Notes: a model not told the origin generated them from the sequence alone. A DNA stretch of 64,000 bases from Sanghuangporus weigelae (GCA_033182465.1 CP137325.1:434001-498000), one strand, 5' to 3'; counted from the first letter of the stretch, positions 11,755 through 24,000 are shown. Program-made: numbers and translations.

Positions 11755-12366
11755 GAGCCTATCAAATTGACAAGCAAAGAACATGTTCCTCTTTACCAGC
11801 GTCTGTCATTATTTTAAGCCTGTATATTACGACACTTCTAAGCTGTTCAGGCGACGTTAGCCACTTGAGGCAGACAGTAATGGTAAGACAAAATTTACCA
11901 GATATGTCCGAAGAAAGACAAGATGACCTGCAAGTTGTTGTAGCTGTTGGGCCTTGGCGGCTCGTATCCAAATCAGGTGACTCTCGCGTGAGAAGTAGTG
12001 TCACGTCGTAACGGATGTGACGACCACTTTTGCTTCCGTTCACCAATACCTGATGAACCAGTAATAGCAGGTAATAACTCAACCATCTTTCAGTGAATTT
12101 AGCTCATTCTCACGATAATACCGGGGATGATGTTGCCCTCTTGGCATTCTTCATGCCTGTGGGTGGAAGGAGGCCTCTTTCCTTCTCCCACCATCTCCTT
12201 GCCCTGTCCGTTCGTTTTCTGCTGCCAAAAACTGCGGCTGGAGCGTGAATACTCTGAATGCCTGATTCAGTAACGGACATAGAGAGTCCGCCGAGCATCA
12301 TTCATCAAATGTACTGTTTCAGCCTTCTCTAGTCCTATTCCGCTTCTCACTTTCGTTTTTTTTCAG
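11755..12366. other. Divergent intergenic region, first exon of next gene not found
   Basis: Lies between two divergent genes. Minus frames at 11762-12082 and 12110-12301 show no family resemblance. The initiating exon of the DUF6533 gene to the right probably lies here, but I could not identify it with confidence. Confidence 0.4.
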
Positions 12367-13980
12367 AGATATCAATTACTTTCTGAGTCTAGTTGGCATC
12401 AGTGAGCTTCTAACTGACTTGCCATCACATAGGCTCCGAGGCTTATGATCTGAAAGCCATTCTTTATTACGACTATGTCTTGACCTTGGACGAAGAAGTT
12501 AGCTTCTTCTGGCGAAAACGGACAGGCACGGTTTCGGTTTTGTTCTTCTCAAACAGATATGTATCAATCCTTGGATCTGCTGCACTTCTTCTACAAACTT
12601 TTGGTCGCTGGTCGTCAAAGGTACTTTTTTATCCGTTCCTTGGATGAGATGTGTTGGCTGAAAATCCGATGCCGTCGACGCCGGTGCCCCTAAAGGGGTA
12701 CGATTTATTTAGACGAACAGAAATATTTTTAAAGGCTAAACTAAGATCCAATCAAGTTGCGACAATCTCCAAAAATACCATCAATGTCTCTCTATCGTCG
12801 TACAAATCATTGTTGGGAGTAAGTCACTTGTATTTTAAACACCCTGGGTGGAGCATTAACTATTTTTTCCTGGAATAGTCATAATGATTCTCCGAACGTA
12901 TGCTCTCTATGAATTGAATCGAAAGATCCTTTGGACCTTGTCATCACTCGCCGGTACCGTCATCGTAATTGGAGTTGTAGGGCTATAATTTGCTTTAATT
13001 TCCGAGATCAGAGAAAACTAACGTCCATATGTGCAAAGTGGTCTGTTATTGGAGATTTCCCTTCTGTCATCCTACCTTACAATATATCATCCATTCCTGG
13101 ATGTCACACTTTGATCTCGAGAGGACTGTACGTCGCTGAAACAGTTTCTGATGGAATGTGCACTGAATAATGCATTTGCCACAGAGGAATCCGTAAGCCA
13201 AATCTAGTTGTGCATCGAAGCCCATATATATAAACTCGTGAAATCAAAGGGCTTGCAGCGGCTTGGGGAAGCCTCTTCGCCTTCGACACAGTTGTTATTA
13301 TTTTGACGTTACGGAAAGCTATTCAAGTCAAGAAGGCGCAGAATCAAAAGCTTTATCATGTCCTAATTCGAGATGGTTTGTTCAATCATTTACGCTATGT
13401 AATCTCTTCTGACCACTTTGTCTTCTAGGAACTATCTACTACATGTGCGTTACCTCTTCTGATGCAACTGGACCCTTGTTCATTACCATTGGCAGTGTCT
13501 TCTCATTGATTAACCTGGCCCAGATTCTACTTTTCGTAGTAAGCATCCTTCCTCGATTCTTCGTGCCAGACGAGTTTGACTCGCGTGCTTCCTAAGATCG
13601 GAACAGTGAGTGAACCCCTGTCGCGATGAACATACGTATGAAACTTCTTCTCTAGCCTCTGCTGAGAGGAGTGTTCACAACGTTCGCGAATGTGTAAATA
13701 TATTTAACCTTCAGTGATCGTACTTCGCTAACGACAGCTCGACAGGGTCTCAACGACTCTTATATCTCGGCTTATGTTGAACTTGAAAAATCCCCGACTT
13801 TTCCAACAATGCCGAAGTGGAGAGACGACCATGTCAACTCTTGGAGCATTTGTTGCGCCAGCACGGAATATTCACATTGAATTGCAGACACTCTTTAGCG
13901 ACGGCACGTATTCATTGGATGACCGAACGCATAGTGCTTCAATGAGCAGAAGTATTAAAGATCGCGAAGAGTGGACTTAG
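12367..13980 (+). CDS. DUF6533-family multi-pass membrane protein (first exon not located)
   Basis: Second member of the Agaricomycete DUF6533 membrane family in this window, about 8 kb from the other copy. The first exon I can support follows a pyrimidine-rich acceptor at 12366 and reads INYFLSLVGISSEAYDLKAI. The family core YYDYVLTLDEEVSFFW follows, then NRYVSILGSAALLLQTFGRW. After an intron, the exon SCDNLQKYHQCLSIVVQIIV runs into GIIMILRTYALYELNRKILW and SLAGTVIVIGVVG. Later exons give WGSLFAFDTVVIILTLRKAI, VLIRDGTIYY, NLAQILLFV, PLLRGVFTTFANV and STTLISRLMLNLKNPRLFQQ, then a polar cytosolic-type tail to the stop at 13978-13980. A 9-nt exon (IGT, just before the intron at about 13606) would join LLFV to PLLRG. 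No frame breaks were needed, unlike the other copy. Function unknown. Confidence 0.75.
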
Positions 13981-14707
13981 AAGCAGAGATGAAATGAAAC
14001 CACGAAACATAGATTCATGGAGTCTTTAAACATTTGTGGAAACGTGGCCTTCCAGCTCACGGTACCGCTAACTGTGAGACTACATGAGTCTAAACCAATT
14101 AATTACTCTTGCAGTTGTGTCATGGGTTCCATGGTTTGGCTGATTCTCTTGCCCCAGTTTAAGCCGAAAGGCGTACTCAATTTCGTCTGAGAAGCCATGG
14201 TAAATTCACAGAAGACGTAACCTCTACAATGTCTTCTCTGACACCTGCGAGCTAAATGTAGCCATTCCTATTCGAATTCACAACTTCATGCCTTTCCAGC
14301 GTCGAGTGATATTGCAGGGCAGACGTACGGACGTATTGCCGCTCCATGGTCATGCGGAATTTCCAGACAGATCGTGGTTTCACACATCCATAAAATGAAT
14401 ACCGCCTCGAGTGAACGGTGAGATGCTATTATGATATGAAATACGTAGGAGAGATTCTTAAGAGAGAAGTACTAAAACGCGATCGCAGAAAAGGGAACAC
14501 GATACAGACTGTAGATGTGGGGAGCAATGAAGGAGGATGGAGACAGAGAAGAAAGGAACGGCGACAGACTGAGAACTGGGAAGACAGACAATTAAGAGGA
14601 AAAAGCCAGCGCGAGCGTTGTGGGTTGTGGAGACAAGAGACAAGAAGTGAAGGTGAGAGGAATAGATAGGAGAAGAAGAAAAGAAGAAAAGAGTAGGCGA
14701 CTCATTT

Positions 14708-14724
14708 GGGGGGAGGGGGGGGGG
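14708..14724 (+). repeat. G-tract (G6-A-G10)
   Basis: Seventeen bases of uninterrupted purine with sixteen G, lying at the end of a GA-rich stretch. It could form a quadruplex or triplex; no function is evident. Confidence 0.8.
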
Positions 14725-14862
14725 ATAAGTCTAGTTGAAGGGAACTACAGCTTCGTGCCTTCGACGGTATTCATGCTTCCCGGTGACGATCGCAGAGTGG
14801 TCCTTTTGATGGGGTCCTTTGCGACGGAGAGGAAGAAGATCCACGGACACCTCTTCATGGGT

Positions 14863-14882
14863 GAGCGGGGTGCGCCCCGCTC
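14863..14882. other. Perfect 8-bp GC hairpin with TGCG loop
   Basis: GAGCGGGG followed by TGCG and CCCCGCTC. It is a compact inverted repeat with no U-run after it and no gene next to it, so a terminator reading is not applicable in a fungus. Confidence 0.6.
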
Positions 14883-15270
14883 CGGCACTCCATTCATGCA
14901 AGCTACACCAACAACGAGGGCGGCCAACCCCCCGTCATTTTCGTAGCTTGCACCAGTGGAGTACCTTCCATTTTACTCGCGGGTAAACACAGATCCCATA
15001 TCTCGTTGTAGTACAGAATTTAACATCCAGGGTTTCGCCACATCAGTCCCACCGCGAATCTCCGTGTCGGACCTTAGTAATGTAGAAGAGACGTCAGAAT
15101 TCTCATAGCTATCGGCTCTAAGCAAGAAACATACCAATCCCTTCAAAGGCCAATAAATTTCGGATATCTCCCAGGAGTGGAAAGCATGCCAGAAGACTGT
15201 AAGGAAGAGTATTCGATTTTCTTTAAGTGGTCGTGCGAACGGTGGAGGGAATCCTTCGTCTCGACATTGA

Positions 15271-18008
15271 CTACAGACAAAACCAGTCAAGTTCCGTCTC
15301 AGCGCGCGAACCAACTAGATTCTCACCATCAGCATCAAGATCATCTACACTTTTTCGTCCGTAATCCATACTCCACTTCGAATTACACGGGAGATCTGTC
15401 GACCTGTTCGGTGTTCCTGGACACAGATGAGGGGTGGACGATACATTCTGCCTCGACTGCGACACCAGGTCAGTCATTATCATCGCTATGCATTTGAGTC
15501 GTTGAGATCACTTACGAAGAACAAAGTTTCTATCTTTCCCTCTTCTTCGACATTTTCCTCCCCCACAGATCCGCTAAGATTGTCTTCACAGTGAAATGGG
15601 GAACGGAGATCTGACTGAGCCACAGACGTCCCAGACTTATTCGCAAATGAGATCAGGCTTTGACTCTTTTCGATAAGTAAAACAGAACTCACGCAGGTAA
15701 GTGATGGCAAGTTGAAACTGAAAGGTTCTGGTGCACTGCCTTCTTCACTGGAACCATACGAGACGAGGCTGCAACTCATTCCGATCGGATAGAAGATAGT
15801 ATTGTCAGCATCATGCTCGACCTAGATGTAGAAATCAGATTAAGGTGCTTAGTTTTGCTACTTAATGTGGTTGACCCGATACTTACGTCTGCTTCGGCAT
15901 CCAAGATACTCATGGATGATGTCGAGGTGACAATCAACTTCGGTTCATGCGATGGCTCCTCTGTAATAGATGGTTCCTTTGCCTGGAATGGGTCGTTGTC
16001 GAAAGGGGTGACAGCCAAATCTTCAGCTGTGTTCGGAGATGAGCGGGTAGACAAGTCGACCGAGGCATCGGATTCAGACCAGTTTGAATCATCACTGGGA
16101 AGAGGAACCTCGACTGGATTGATTGCGAATTCATCCTCGACTGGTTCGAGAAGCGGGACGAGAGCAGGATCGATACAACAGCCCACGGCGGAGATGTCTG
16201 GCTGGATATCGTCCGTGATCATTGCAGATGTGTCAGCGGCGGTCTTTTGCAGAACGGAGTCGGAGCAAACAGATTGGGCGCTGGTTGCCAACCTTTGACT
16301 AAATGAACCCGCCGCGAGGGCAAGTGTATCATCTTTGACCGGTGTACAGATCGTAGTTGGTTCCATCATGACGGAGAGATAGGAATGCTCATCGAGAGTC
16401 GGAAATAAGACATCCTCTGCTCCGGGTGAAAAGAGGTCGTTAGCATCATCAAGTGGGAGTGGGATCATAGCGGGTTCAAGCTCAATAGCGGGTCTGGAGA
16501 AATCGAGAATGTCTTTTCCTGCAGTATCGCTACCTGCCTCAGCGATGGTCTACGGCAAGAATACAGTAAAGCAGAGTCAGACTCGAGCAATGGGTGCTTG
16601 CAATCAAGAAAGTGGTCCTACCATTGCACCGGCAACAGAAGTAAACGCAGTCTCATTGGCCGAAACATCCATGATCGCATTCGAAGAAGCCGTCGATACA
16701 ACACCGGGAACCGAGTCGAACAGAGCAGCGAGACAAAGGCCTATGGAGTCGCTTTGCAAAATCACTAAGTCTCTGTCATGTCCATCTGAGTCCGGTTCTT
16801 CAACGTTAGAGTCTACCTTTGAAGAAGACATCAGATAAAGTTCACACACGGAAGAATATATGCCTTATGACTTACAACGGAAAGCGGAGAGGAAGGAGAA
16901 TCATCCATGAAACCGGCTGAACCGAAGTGTGTATGAGAAGATCCGTACAGATGACCGGTATCGGAATAAACGGAGTAAAGCTGTTCATGGTCACCTTTAG
17001 ATCATAAGCAACGAATAAGACAAAGCTTACCTTCAGCAATATCAGAGCGATGACGAGTAGTGCCAAGAACAAGTTTTGACTGTCGACCGTTCCTTCAAAT
17101 CGTGTAGTCGTAGTCAATACACGACCAATAGAGATGGCGGCCGGAGTGCATGCTAAGATGGTCCCTATCACTGTATACCAACGAGACCGTACCGCGCCAT
17201 CTTCAAGAGCCATCTTCGCTTGGAGAGCCATTGCGTGAGGATCACCAAAGGTAGCAAAGCCAAGGACAAGACCGAAGACTATGATGATGAGGATGACGGC
17301 AACGGAGAGGCTGACAGTAGATGGCTCCTGTACCGAGTAGACATCTTCGTGTGCATCGACAAGGACCGAGCGAAGGTCTTCGCGTATATCAACAGGTACC
17401 GGACACACGTCTTCGAATATACCCACAGATACCGGGCACACGTCTTCGTGGGTGTCCTCACGTTCCAAGCAAGCGTCCTTGTAGGTATCCTCATGTATCA
17501 GGTCCGCGTCTTCATGGGTAGTCTCGTGCACTAGGCCCACGTCTTCATGAGCAGTCTCGTGTACCAGGTCCACATCTTCATGGGTAGTCTCGTGTACCGG
17601 GTTGACATCTTCAAGTGTATCCTCATAGGCGGATGCCAACGAAGCGTGGGGACTGATGCCAATATCAACGCCGACCGGAGAGTCTGTCAATAGACACATG
17701 GAAGGAGTGGGCTGATACAGCAAAAGAAGAGATTCCGAAGTCAGATCAGGCAGGCCGATGTAATTCCGATACGTCATAACCCCAGGAGGAAGCGACGCCG
17801 TGACAAGCGCAGGTGGCAGTCCAAAAACTTTTTCCATTATGGAGGTATCGGTAGAGGCATCAGACGACCAGACATTGCGAGGTGTTTCATAGTAGAGCTG
17901 GTACAACTCCACGAAGAATACAGCAACGGAGAGACCAGCCTCGCCCGGGAGCTGGGCTAGCAAGTAATGCCTCAGGGCTAGAGCAATTGCAGCGACGAAG
18001 AAATTCAT
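15271..18008 (-). CDS. P1: unrecognised membrane protein with acidic Ser/Thr-rich tail, paralogue of the 60462-63114 gene
   Basis: Not a family I recognise. Seven exons (18008-17031, 16980-16876, 16816-16622, 16549-15887, 15821-15693, 15635-15516, 15456-15271) give 791 residues, and every exon length is a multiple of three, so all six introns are phase 0. The first exon starts with a hydrophobic MNFFVAAIALALRHYLLAQL. It then has an eight-copy 11-residue repeat (residues 135-222) and three membrane segments: VSLSVAVILIIIVFGLVLGF, WYTVIGTILACTPAAISIG and LFLALLVIALILLK. The remaining exons encode an acidic, Ser/Thr/Asp-rich tail with no domain I can name (e.g. AMIPLPLDDAND). The sixth exon could instead start at 15614, also in phase. 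Start, exon 1 end, promoter elements and tail motifs match P2. Topology and function are unknown; a surface or signalling role is only a guess. Confidence 0.7.
17343..17606 (-). repeat. Coding minisatellite: eight 33-bp units encoding 11-residue repeats
   Basis: Within P1 exon 1, eight units of exactly 33 bp fill 264 bp without breaking frame. Units read VNPVHETTHED, VDLVHETAHED, VGLVHETTHED, ADLIHEDTYKD, ACLEREDTHED, VCPVSVGIFED, VCPVPVDIRED and LRSVLVDAHED. The C-terminal Glu-Asp is invariant, and the first copies are most alike, so the array has grown at that end most recently. P2 has a Pro-rich stretch at this position instead. Confidence 0.92.
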
Positions 18009-19312
18009 CGCTGCAAGCGAGTACGAGAGAGAGAGGAGAGTTGCTAGATCGAGTTCAAGATGAAGTTCAAGTTTAAGTCGAGATGAGGATACGAGAAAAT
18101 ATCGAGGCCGTTTTATACCTTTTTCTGGTAGCTGAATGAGGCTGACTGTTCTGCCAGCCCAGCGTAGTGGCTGGGCATTAGGTACCCAAATAAACCAAGG
18201 CAGTTGGAAAGCGAATGCTCTGCCGCTGCGGAGAGAACTTGATCATTCTTGCGGCCGTTTCACATGCGTTGCAGTTAATCTGTTTCTCGATTCAGATCAA
18301 GAACGAATAGTGCAATGATAGAAGTTGGAAGAAACAAATTGTGAGCGACGTTGTTGAAGTATAAGGGCAGTAGAAAGATTTTTTGTGCACCGCCACCTGC
18401 GATCGGCGAATCAACTTGCCATTTGCTTCTCACGCTTCTCTCACCAGCGACTGACAGTCATGTCGTTCTGTATAATTGCTGTGAACAGTATCAATAATGC
18501 GATCCCAATACTCTCAACAGTATCAATGATTCCCCGCCAAGTGACTGACCGTGCCAAGTGGCAATGGTGCTTTTTCGCTGTGCTTCCGGACGGATTTTCA
18601 CAGTTCTCTGTAAAAAAGCGCTTGTTGTGCCGCAAGTATAGGATTCTAATATTGCGGCAAGTCTGGGACATCTTATCGTATACTACAGAAGGGGAAAGAG
18701 GTGGATGAGACATGAATACGTGATTCGTCCATGGGCTAGTTCCTTTCCGCTTTCACGGCGATCTATGGCTGACGTTGATACATCCCAGAGAGTTCAGACG
18801 GCTGATTAGAATAGAACTCGGAGTCACTGTTGTTGAGCTCATGAATGAGGAAGAGAAAGGAAAAGTAATTTCCAGTAACTTCGGTGCGCTCATGCTCCAG
18901 AGCGTGAGATATAGTGATTATCGTAGCGTCATTGACCTTTCCTCGACCTGCTCGACCTTTGAGTCTACCGATCATACTGGGATTAGTACCAACATTGGCA
19001 GAGGATCGTCATTTACCATGAACGCATCAGAGTTCCTGATAAAAGCCTGAATATATGAGTACGATCGGGCTCCCAAACTAATATTAATAGCGTCATTTTA
19101 TATGGGTATGACCGAAGATCGAGTCATCGTAGAGGTCAAGTCACATACGACTTGATATACTGATGAGCGAGAATACCTACAACCTGTTTTACTATTGCAA
19201 CTACCTTCGTATTCCATGGAAATAACCCGTCACCATATCACTTCGTTCGGCGTGCAGAAGGCATGAAAATCTTGTCCTAGTGCTTCTCGGTCCGTTTCTA
19301 ATTGCGGCTTAG
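18009..19312. other. Upstream region of P1; no further supported gene
   Basis: Includes the P1 leader and promoter and, at 18386-18397, TGCACCGCCACC preceded by a T-run, which recurs upstream of P2 at the same distance. A plus frame at 18775-19050 lacks recognisable features. The first exon of the small membrane-protein gene to the right probably lies between 18700 and 19312. Confidence 0.5.
18111..18117 (-). promoter_or_regulatory. TATA box of P1
   Basis: TATAAAA on the minus strand about 105 bp upstream of the P1 ATG. The paralogue P2 has TATAAA at 63223-63228, nearly the same distance from its ATG, and the leader between box and ATG is recognisably similar in both (GATCTAGCAATCCTC-like segment). 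Confidence 0.7.
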
Positions 19313-19965
19313 ATCCAGATACACCAGAAGACGTCTCGAAGTTCAAGTCCTGGCTCGTCATCATTGGGTTGATTGCCCTCGTCATCATCTATTTGATCTT
19401 GCGAGGAAAGCGATGGTTAGAAAGACGGATAAATGTTCAGTTTGAAGACGAAGGATTCTCGGATGAAGAAAAGAGTACGCCTCACCTGACAGATGTCTAC
19501 GTTAAGAGCACTCTGTACGGGCTTGAGAAATGGTCGTGGAAAGAAATGCAGGTGGGCCTTGAATTCTCTTCTTCTGTTGCCACGATAGTTTTGGTCTGAT
19601 TTCCTTGACAGCCGATTTCTCTTGAACGATTCGAAGTCATTGATCATTCGCGATCTTGTTCCAAAAAGTGTCCATTACATAGACAATCGAACTTGACGAC
19701 TCCTAGCGATATGGACGACTTATTTGCTAAGCAAAGGCGGTCGCATTGTTCGTCCACCGTTCAGGACAGCGATCCTGACGGGCTCCGCGTGTCTGTAATT
19801 TTAGCAATGCCTTCTTGGTCACTGCGAAGTTGTCGGACCTTTATAGCAATAGCCGAGGCAGAAATGACAGAAAACATTGGCGCACTCAGAGAACTCGGAA
19901 CTTCTGATGCAGCGATGACGAAATTCGATTTCATGATCGGTGTTGCACATGTTCCCCAGGTGTAA
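19313..19965 (+). CDS. Small single-pass membrane protein, 5' exon(s) not located
   Basis: Two exons are clear: 19313-19551 and 19612-19965, joined by a 60-bp GT-AG intron with the frame kept (EMQ to PISLERFEV). The first begins after an acceptor with DPDTPEDVSKFKSWL and has one hydrophobic helix (LVIIGLIALVIIYLIL) followed by Arg/Lys, which suggests an outside-N, inside-C orientation. The rest is polar. A late segment RVSVILAMPS and the ending MIGVAHVPQV resemble short uncharacterised Agaricomycete membrane proteins that carry an IAMP motif and a hydrophobic C-terminus. That resemblance is from memory. No initiating ATG in a compatible phase was found, so this could also be a remnant. Confidence 0.45.
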
Positions 19966-20015
19966 ACAAAATGATAGAAGGTTCTCATGCAGGCATGTAG
20001 CAGAGACAAATGATA

Positions 20016-20145
20016 CACACCGGGCAAAAACTCATTCCGCGCCCTTAGAAATTTTGATCGGAACGGGTGAGCTCTCATCCGATTGGCTCTTTTTCCATTC
20101 TGGGTAACATTTTCACGGTTCGAAAATGAGTTTTTGCCCGGTGTG
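20016..20145. mobile_element. MITE-like element with 21-bp terminal inverted repeats
   Basis: The left end CACACCGGGCAAAAACTCAT (plus one further T, 20016-20036) is perfectly inverted at the right end (20125-20145). The element is 130 bp long, has no coding capacity and lies just 3' of the small membrane-protein gene. TA or ATA is present immediately outside both ends (TGATA before, ATAG after), compatible with a TA target site, but the duplication is not clear enough to assign a superfamily. Confidence 0.6.
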
Positions 20146-21044
20146 ATAGCGATTCCTGAGGATTCGGTACTTGTTTAACACCTGAAACAGTAGAAAGGCC
20201 GAACATCTAGACAAGAAGAGCAGGAGAGAAAACGAAGGATCGGCTAACGAGCCGCCTTCCATTACACATGCATTCATCATTGAGAAAGAAAGAAAGAAGC
20301 TCCAGTGTATCAGTATCGCATTGTTGCTGTCATCGAAACTGGAGATGTCCATTCTCCGTGATTACTTGTTTGTTGCACATGAGAGAGTCGAGGATGTAGG
20401 CGAACATCAGAGCTTCCTTGATGACGGATTTAAGAGATCAGAAATCTTTTTGATAGTTTGTTCGCTGTTCTATTGAGCTCTCTGCGTGCTTGTTCTTCCC
20501 ACTGACGGGAGAAAAGAGAGCGATGATGGTGATGATGATGGATGAAGATGAGGTGAGGAAGATTGCTGTTGGATATTAAACATAAAGTATGAACCCGAAA
20601 AGGGGATGGGTTCACACGAAGTACTAAAGTCTAATTCTTTAGCAGTCCGTTCCTTTTTCTTGCACTTCGTCTTTCTTCTTCTCCCTTCTTTACACCGTCC
20701 CAGCTGGCAACGACGAGCGCACTGTTTCCTTGCGGGCGTCTGCGACGCTAAGGCCGACGCCCTTATCGTGCTTGGCGGAAAGGCTGCCCGGGGCGAGTCC
20801 GGACCTCCCGATCCTGCGGGTCGAACTGCCCCGAACGTTCAAAGCGGTCATTTTCCCTTACTTAGTGACGGTTGAAAAGTCCTGTAGGGTAGCTTACCGC
20901 CTTTTCCTGAGGGGTTACGACCGACAAACAAGGAATATCTGGTCGTGCCTCCAGTTGAAAATCAAGCTGGAAACGTAAGTGCTATGCTATGATGACCTCA
21001 TTATTTCCATTTTTCATCAAGCCTGGTTCCTTCAGTTGCAGGAT
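20146..21044. other. Intergenic / probable long 5' leader of the Ser-rich gene
   Basis: Contains a GATGATGG-type simple repeat near 20520-20550 and a C/T-rich then GC-rich stretch (20640-20880) that could be a transcribed leader. The frame upstream of 21045 is open for a short way, but the conserved-looking N-terminus begins at 21045. Confidence 0.45.
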
Positions 21045-24000
21045 ATGACCACAGCCGCTTCGTCGTCGCCGCAGCCAGCCTCCCTGTCTCGACTTGCACG
21101 TCTCAAGGCAAATCTTGGTCTCAAGCAATTGTCGCACGCGGGTTCGGCGCGGCAGAATAGGCGGTACACTGACGCAAACGAAACAGAGTGGTATATTCCG
21201 TACAACGGTCCTTACGAGCAGCCAAGGGGAACGGTAGGGATGGGCAAGGTTAGGGAAAGAAGAGACAGCTGGGCCGATATTGTTGCTAGCGGCGAGCGCG
21301 TACATGATCCGTTCTTCGAACGGGACATTACCGTCTCGGGTCACGGTGGCGCGTCCACCTCCGGACACGGACATGATTTTGCGTATAGCTCTTCAGCACA
21401 CGGACATGTTTCATCGTCACGCGTCATCGAAGAACAGGTGCGAGGTCGCCAAATGTCCCTTGCATCCAAATATTCCGAGTCGCTAGCATCGCTCGGTGGT
21501 GGCGAAAGACGTTCTCAGGTAGCTGCCTCGCCGTTAACGAGCCCCATTTCGTCCCGGAGAAAGCCTTTACCCGCATTTCTTGATCTTGACGCGGTTGGTG
21601 TCGGGATAGGCGAGAGTCCCATGCCAATACAGCGGGTCGGACATTCATCCAATTCTGGACATGGGCATGATCCCCACGAATACTCCCAAGCACACGCGTG
21701 GCCTTCCTCAGCTTCAGCGCCTGCTGCAGCTACCCGCGATTCCACCTCCAGCTTCTGGACGTTTGGTCGACCTTCAAACAAGAGGAATCCGCCAGTCAAT
21801 GTTTCTATCACCCGTCCTTCCGTCGATAGCAGGCCAAGTACAAGCACCCATCAAAACATGGCGCCAGGTCCAGTCACCGTGCGAGATCGTTCCGCAACAG
21901 TTACCGGTCATGTTGGAGAGCTTTCAAATGCTCGGCCTTCGCGACTTCGCGCAAATACCTCAGTCTCGCAAGCGACACCTGCACCGGGACCTTCTGTAAC
22001 TCGCGAAGCGTCAGACCAACCGACCTATCATCGGCAATATGTTGATGATCGACCTGAGCCGGATCGTATAGGTTCTCCCTTGTACCAGCGCCATCCTTAT
22101 GCTACCGCTGTCTCACCTACAGGCCATCGTCTACATTCGCAATTAATGCCATCGGCCGAGAAGAAACAGACTGCAGCGCAACGCCGATCACCATTTCCCA
22201 TTATTAACGCTCCATTCCTTTCTACATCGAAAAGCTTCTCAAGCTTGAGGAATACTGCCAAGAACCTCAAAACATCTGTGTCAACACCTAATTTACGCGG
22301 TGAAAGACCACGAGGTGGGCAAGCGAGTGGAGGATCGAGTGTTAATAGTCCCGGCACGCAGAGTGTAGCGAGCTCAGGTCCAAAATGGTTGAGCCCCGAG
22401 ACATGGTGTGATGCATTACTCTTCCCTCGTCCGCGTTTTCGCTTGCGTTCCGCACATGCCATCAGCCCTCCTACGAGTCCCCTTGGCGTCACTCCGCCAT
22501 ATTCAGCTCCTGCACAAACACAATATCAATCACGCACGTTAAAGAGAAGCTTGGTTAACAGGAAAAGTTCGCCTGATTTGCATAACGGACCACATGCTCC
22601 TTCATCTGCTCCTCCAATCGTTACTCACCCCAATCCAGAACCGCCACCACAGCCGTCTCAAGCACCAGCGTGGACACTGGCACAGCCTGAGGCTGGTCCT
22701 TCCCAGAAGCCTCTTCGCCCTCCCCGACCCAAGTCTTTTGCTCAGGATGACTTGGCTCTTCCGTCGCCGGTACCCTCTCTTGCGACGTGAGTTCACTTCT
22801 GTTCCCCTTTAATGCTTTACTAAGGATTCGTTGATAGTGTTCTTCGGCAAAATGAGGAATTTGAGAAAGAAAGAAGCGAGTGGAAGGCGAAGGCGTCGCG
22901 GTCTTTCGGAAACAAGCGATCTCGTTCACTTTCCCGTTCACGGATGAAAGCCAAAGCGAAACTTGACGGCAAGCCTTTGGAATCCGAAAGCGAACTAGCA
23001 TTCAGTTTTGATCTGATTGCGGCTACGGCATTCCATGGCAGCCAGACTCTGAAGCCGCACGTACATTACGGCCCATCTACGACAGGTTCAGGATCACGAA
23101 ATGGAGCGGGCACAAATACGACTAGCACAGGACTTAACACCACATCGACACATTCTCGAAATACAAGCAACGCGAGTAAGAATGCGACTTCACGAAGCAT
23201 TGGACATGGCCATAATCGGAAGGAGAGCTGGAGCAAATCGGCAATCCGGACGGCTAAGCATACTGCTCAGGCGACTGGTTTATGCTCCGGCAACGATGAT
23301 CTCTCGCCTGCAGACGAGAAGGTGCTGGCTTTGGATGGAAAGCTGCAGCAGGATCGGACAAGATATGTTCATCTTAATCCTCGCGATGGGAGAACGGGTG
23401 CGGATGACGATAGTGTTGTGGACATCACGGCCAAGAGTTCGCAGTATCTCAACGCAACTCAGACGAACTTTGTTGGTCCCTCTTTGTCCCCAGTACCATC
23501 TGATCGGAGTGGCGGATCAACTGGGGTCGGAATCGCGTTGTCGACGCCGACAGTCCTTGTCGATCATCCATTCCAGTTTTCCGACCATCCATATGCATCA
23601 GGGCCTAATTCAGTTGAGATACCACGCCCGGCTGAGTATGCGGGCCCACATCCTTCAAGGATGGCCGAGTTTGCGTTGACTGAGTCGTCGTTGAACGATG
23701 TAGCTGCCAGACATCGCCTGCCTTCTGCAGTAGTAGCTTCGCGTTCATATACCGAAACACCTACGTTGCATCCGTACGCTGCGGCAGAGCAACGCTCCCG
23801 ACCAACTCTTCGCGTACCTGTGTCTAGCATACCGCCTCCCAAGAAGATGTTCGCCGACATTGGGACTGGTTCCATTCGAGAAGTCTTACCGGATGATATT
23901 CAGTATTCGCCATACTCTGCTCAGCATTCTGAAAACTCGAAACATAACAGCGAGGCCCTAGGTGTGGAAGAAGCGCTCAATCTCGCATTCAGTCGAAAAG

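Larger units (their letters stand above)
13981..15270. other. Intergenic, purine-rich tract, no supported gene
   Basis: From about 14450 to 14700 the plus strand is strongly GA-rich and gives charged low-complexity frames only. It also contains a G-run and a short GC hairpin listed separately. No domain, signal or splice pattern supports a gene. Confidence 0.5.

Noticed and set aside
14620-14946. 108-codon plus frame ending TRAANPPSFS
   Set aside because: The first half is purine-run translation and the second half has no homology or splice context; a minus frame overlaps it equally well.
22097-22492. Minus-strand frames across the Ser-rich gene
   Set aside because: Antisense shadows of low-complexity Ser/Pro codons with no recognisable content.
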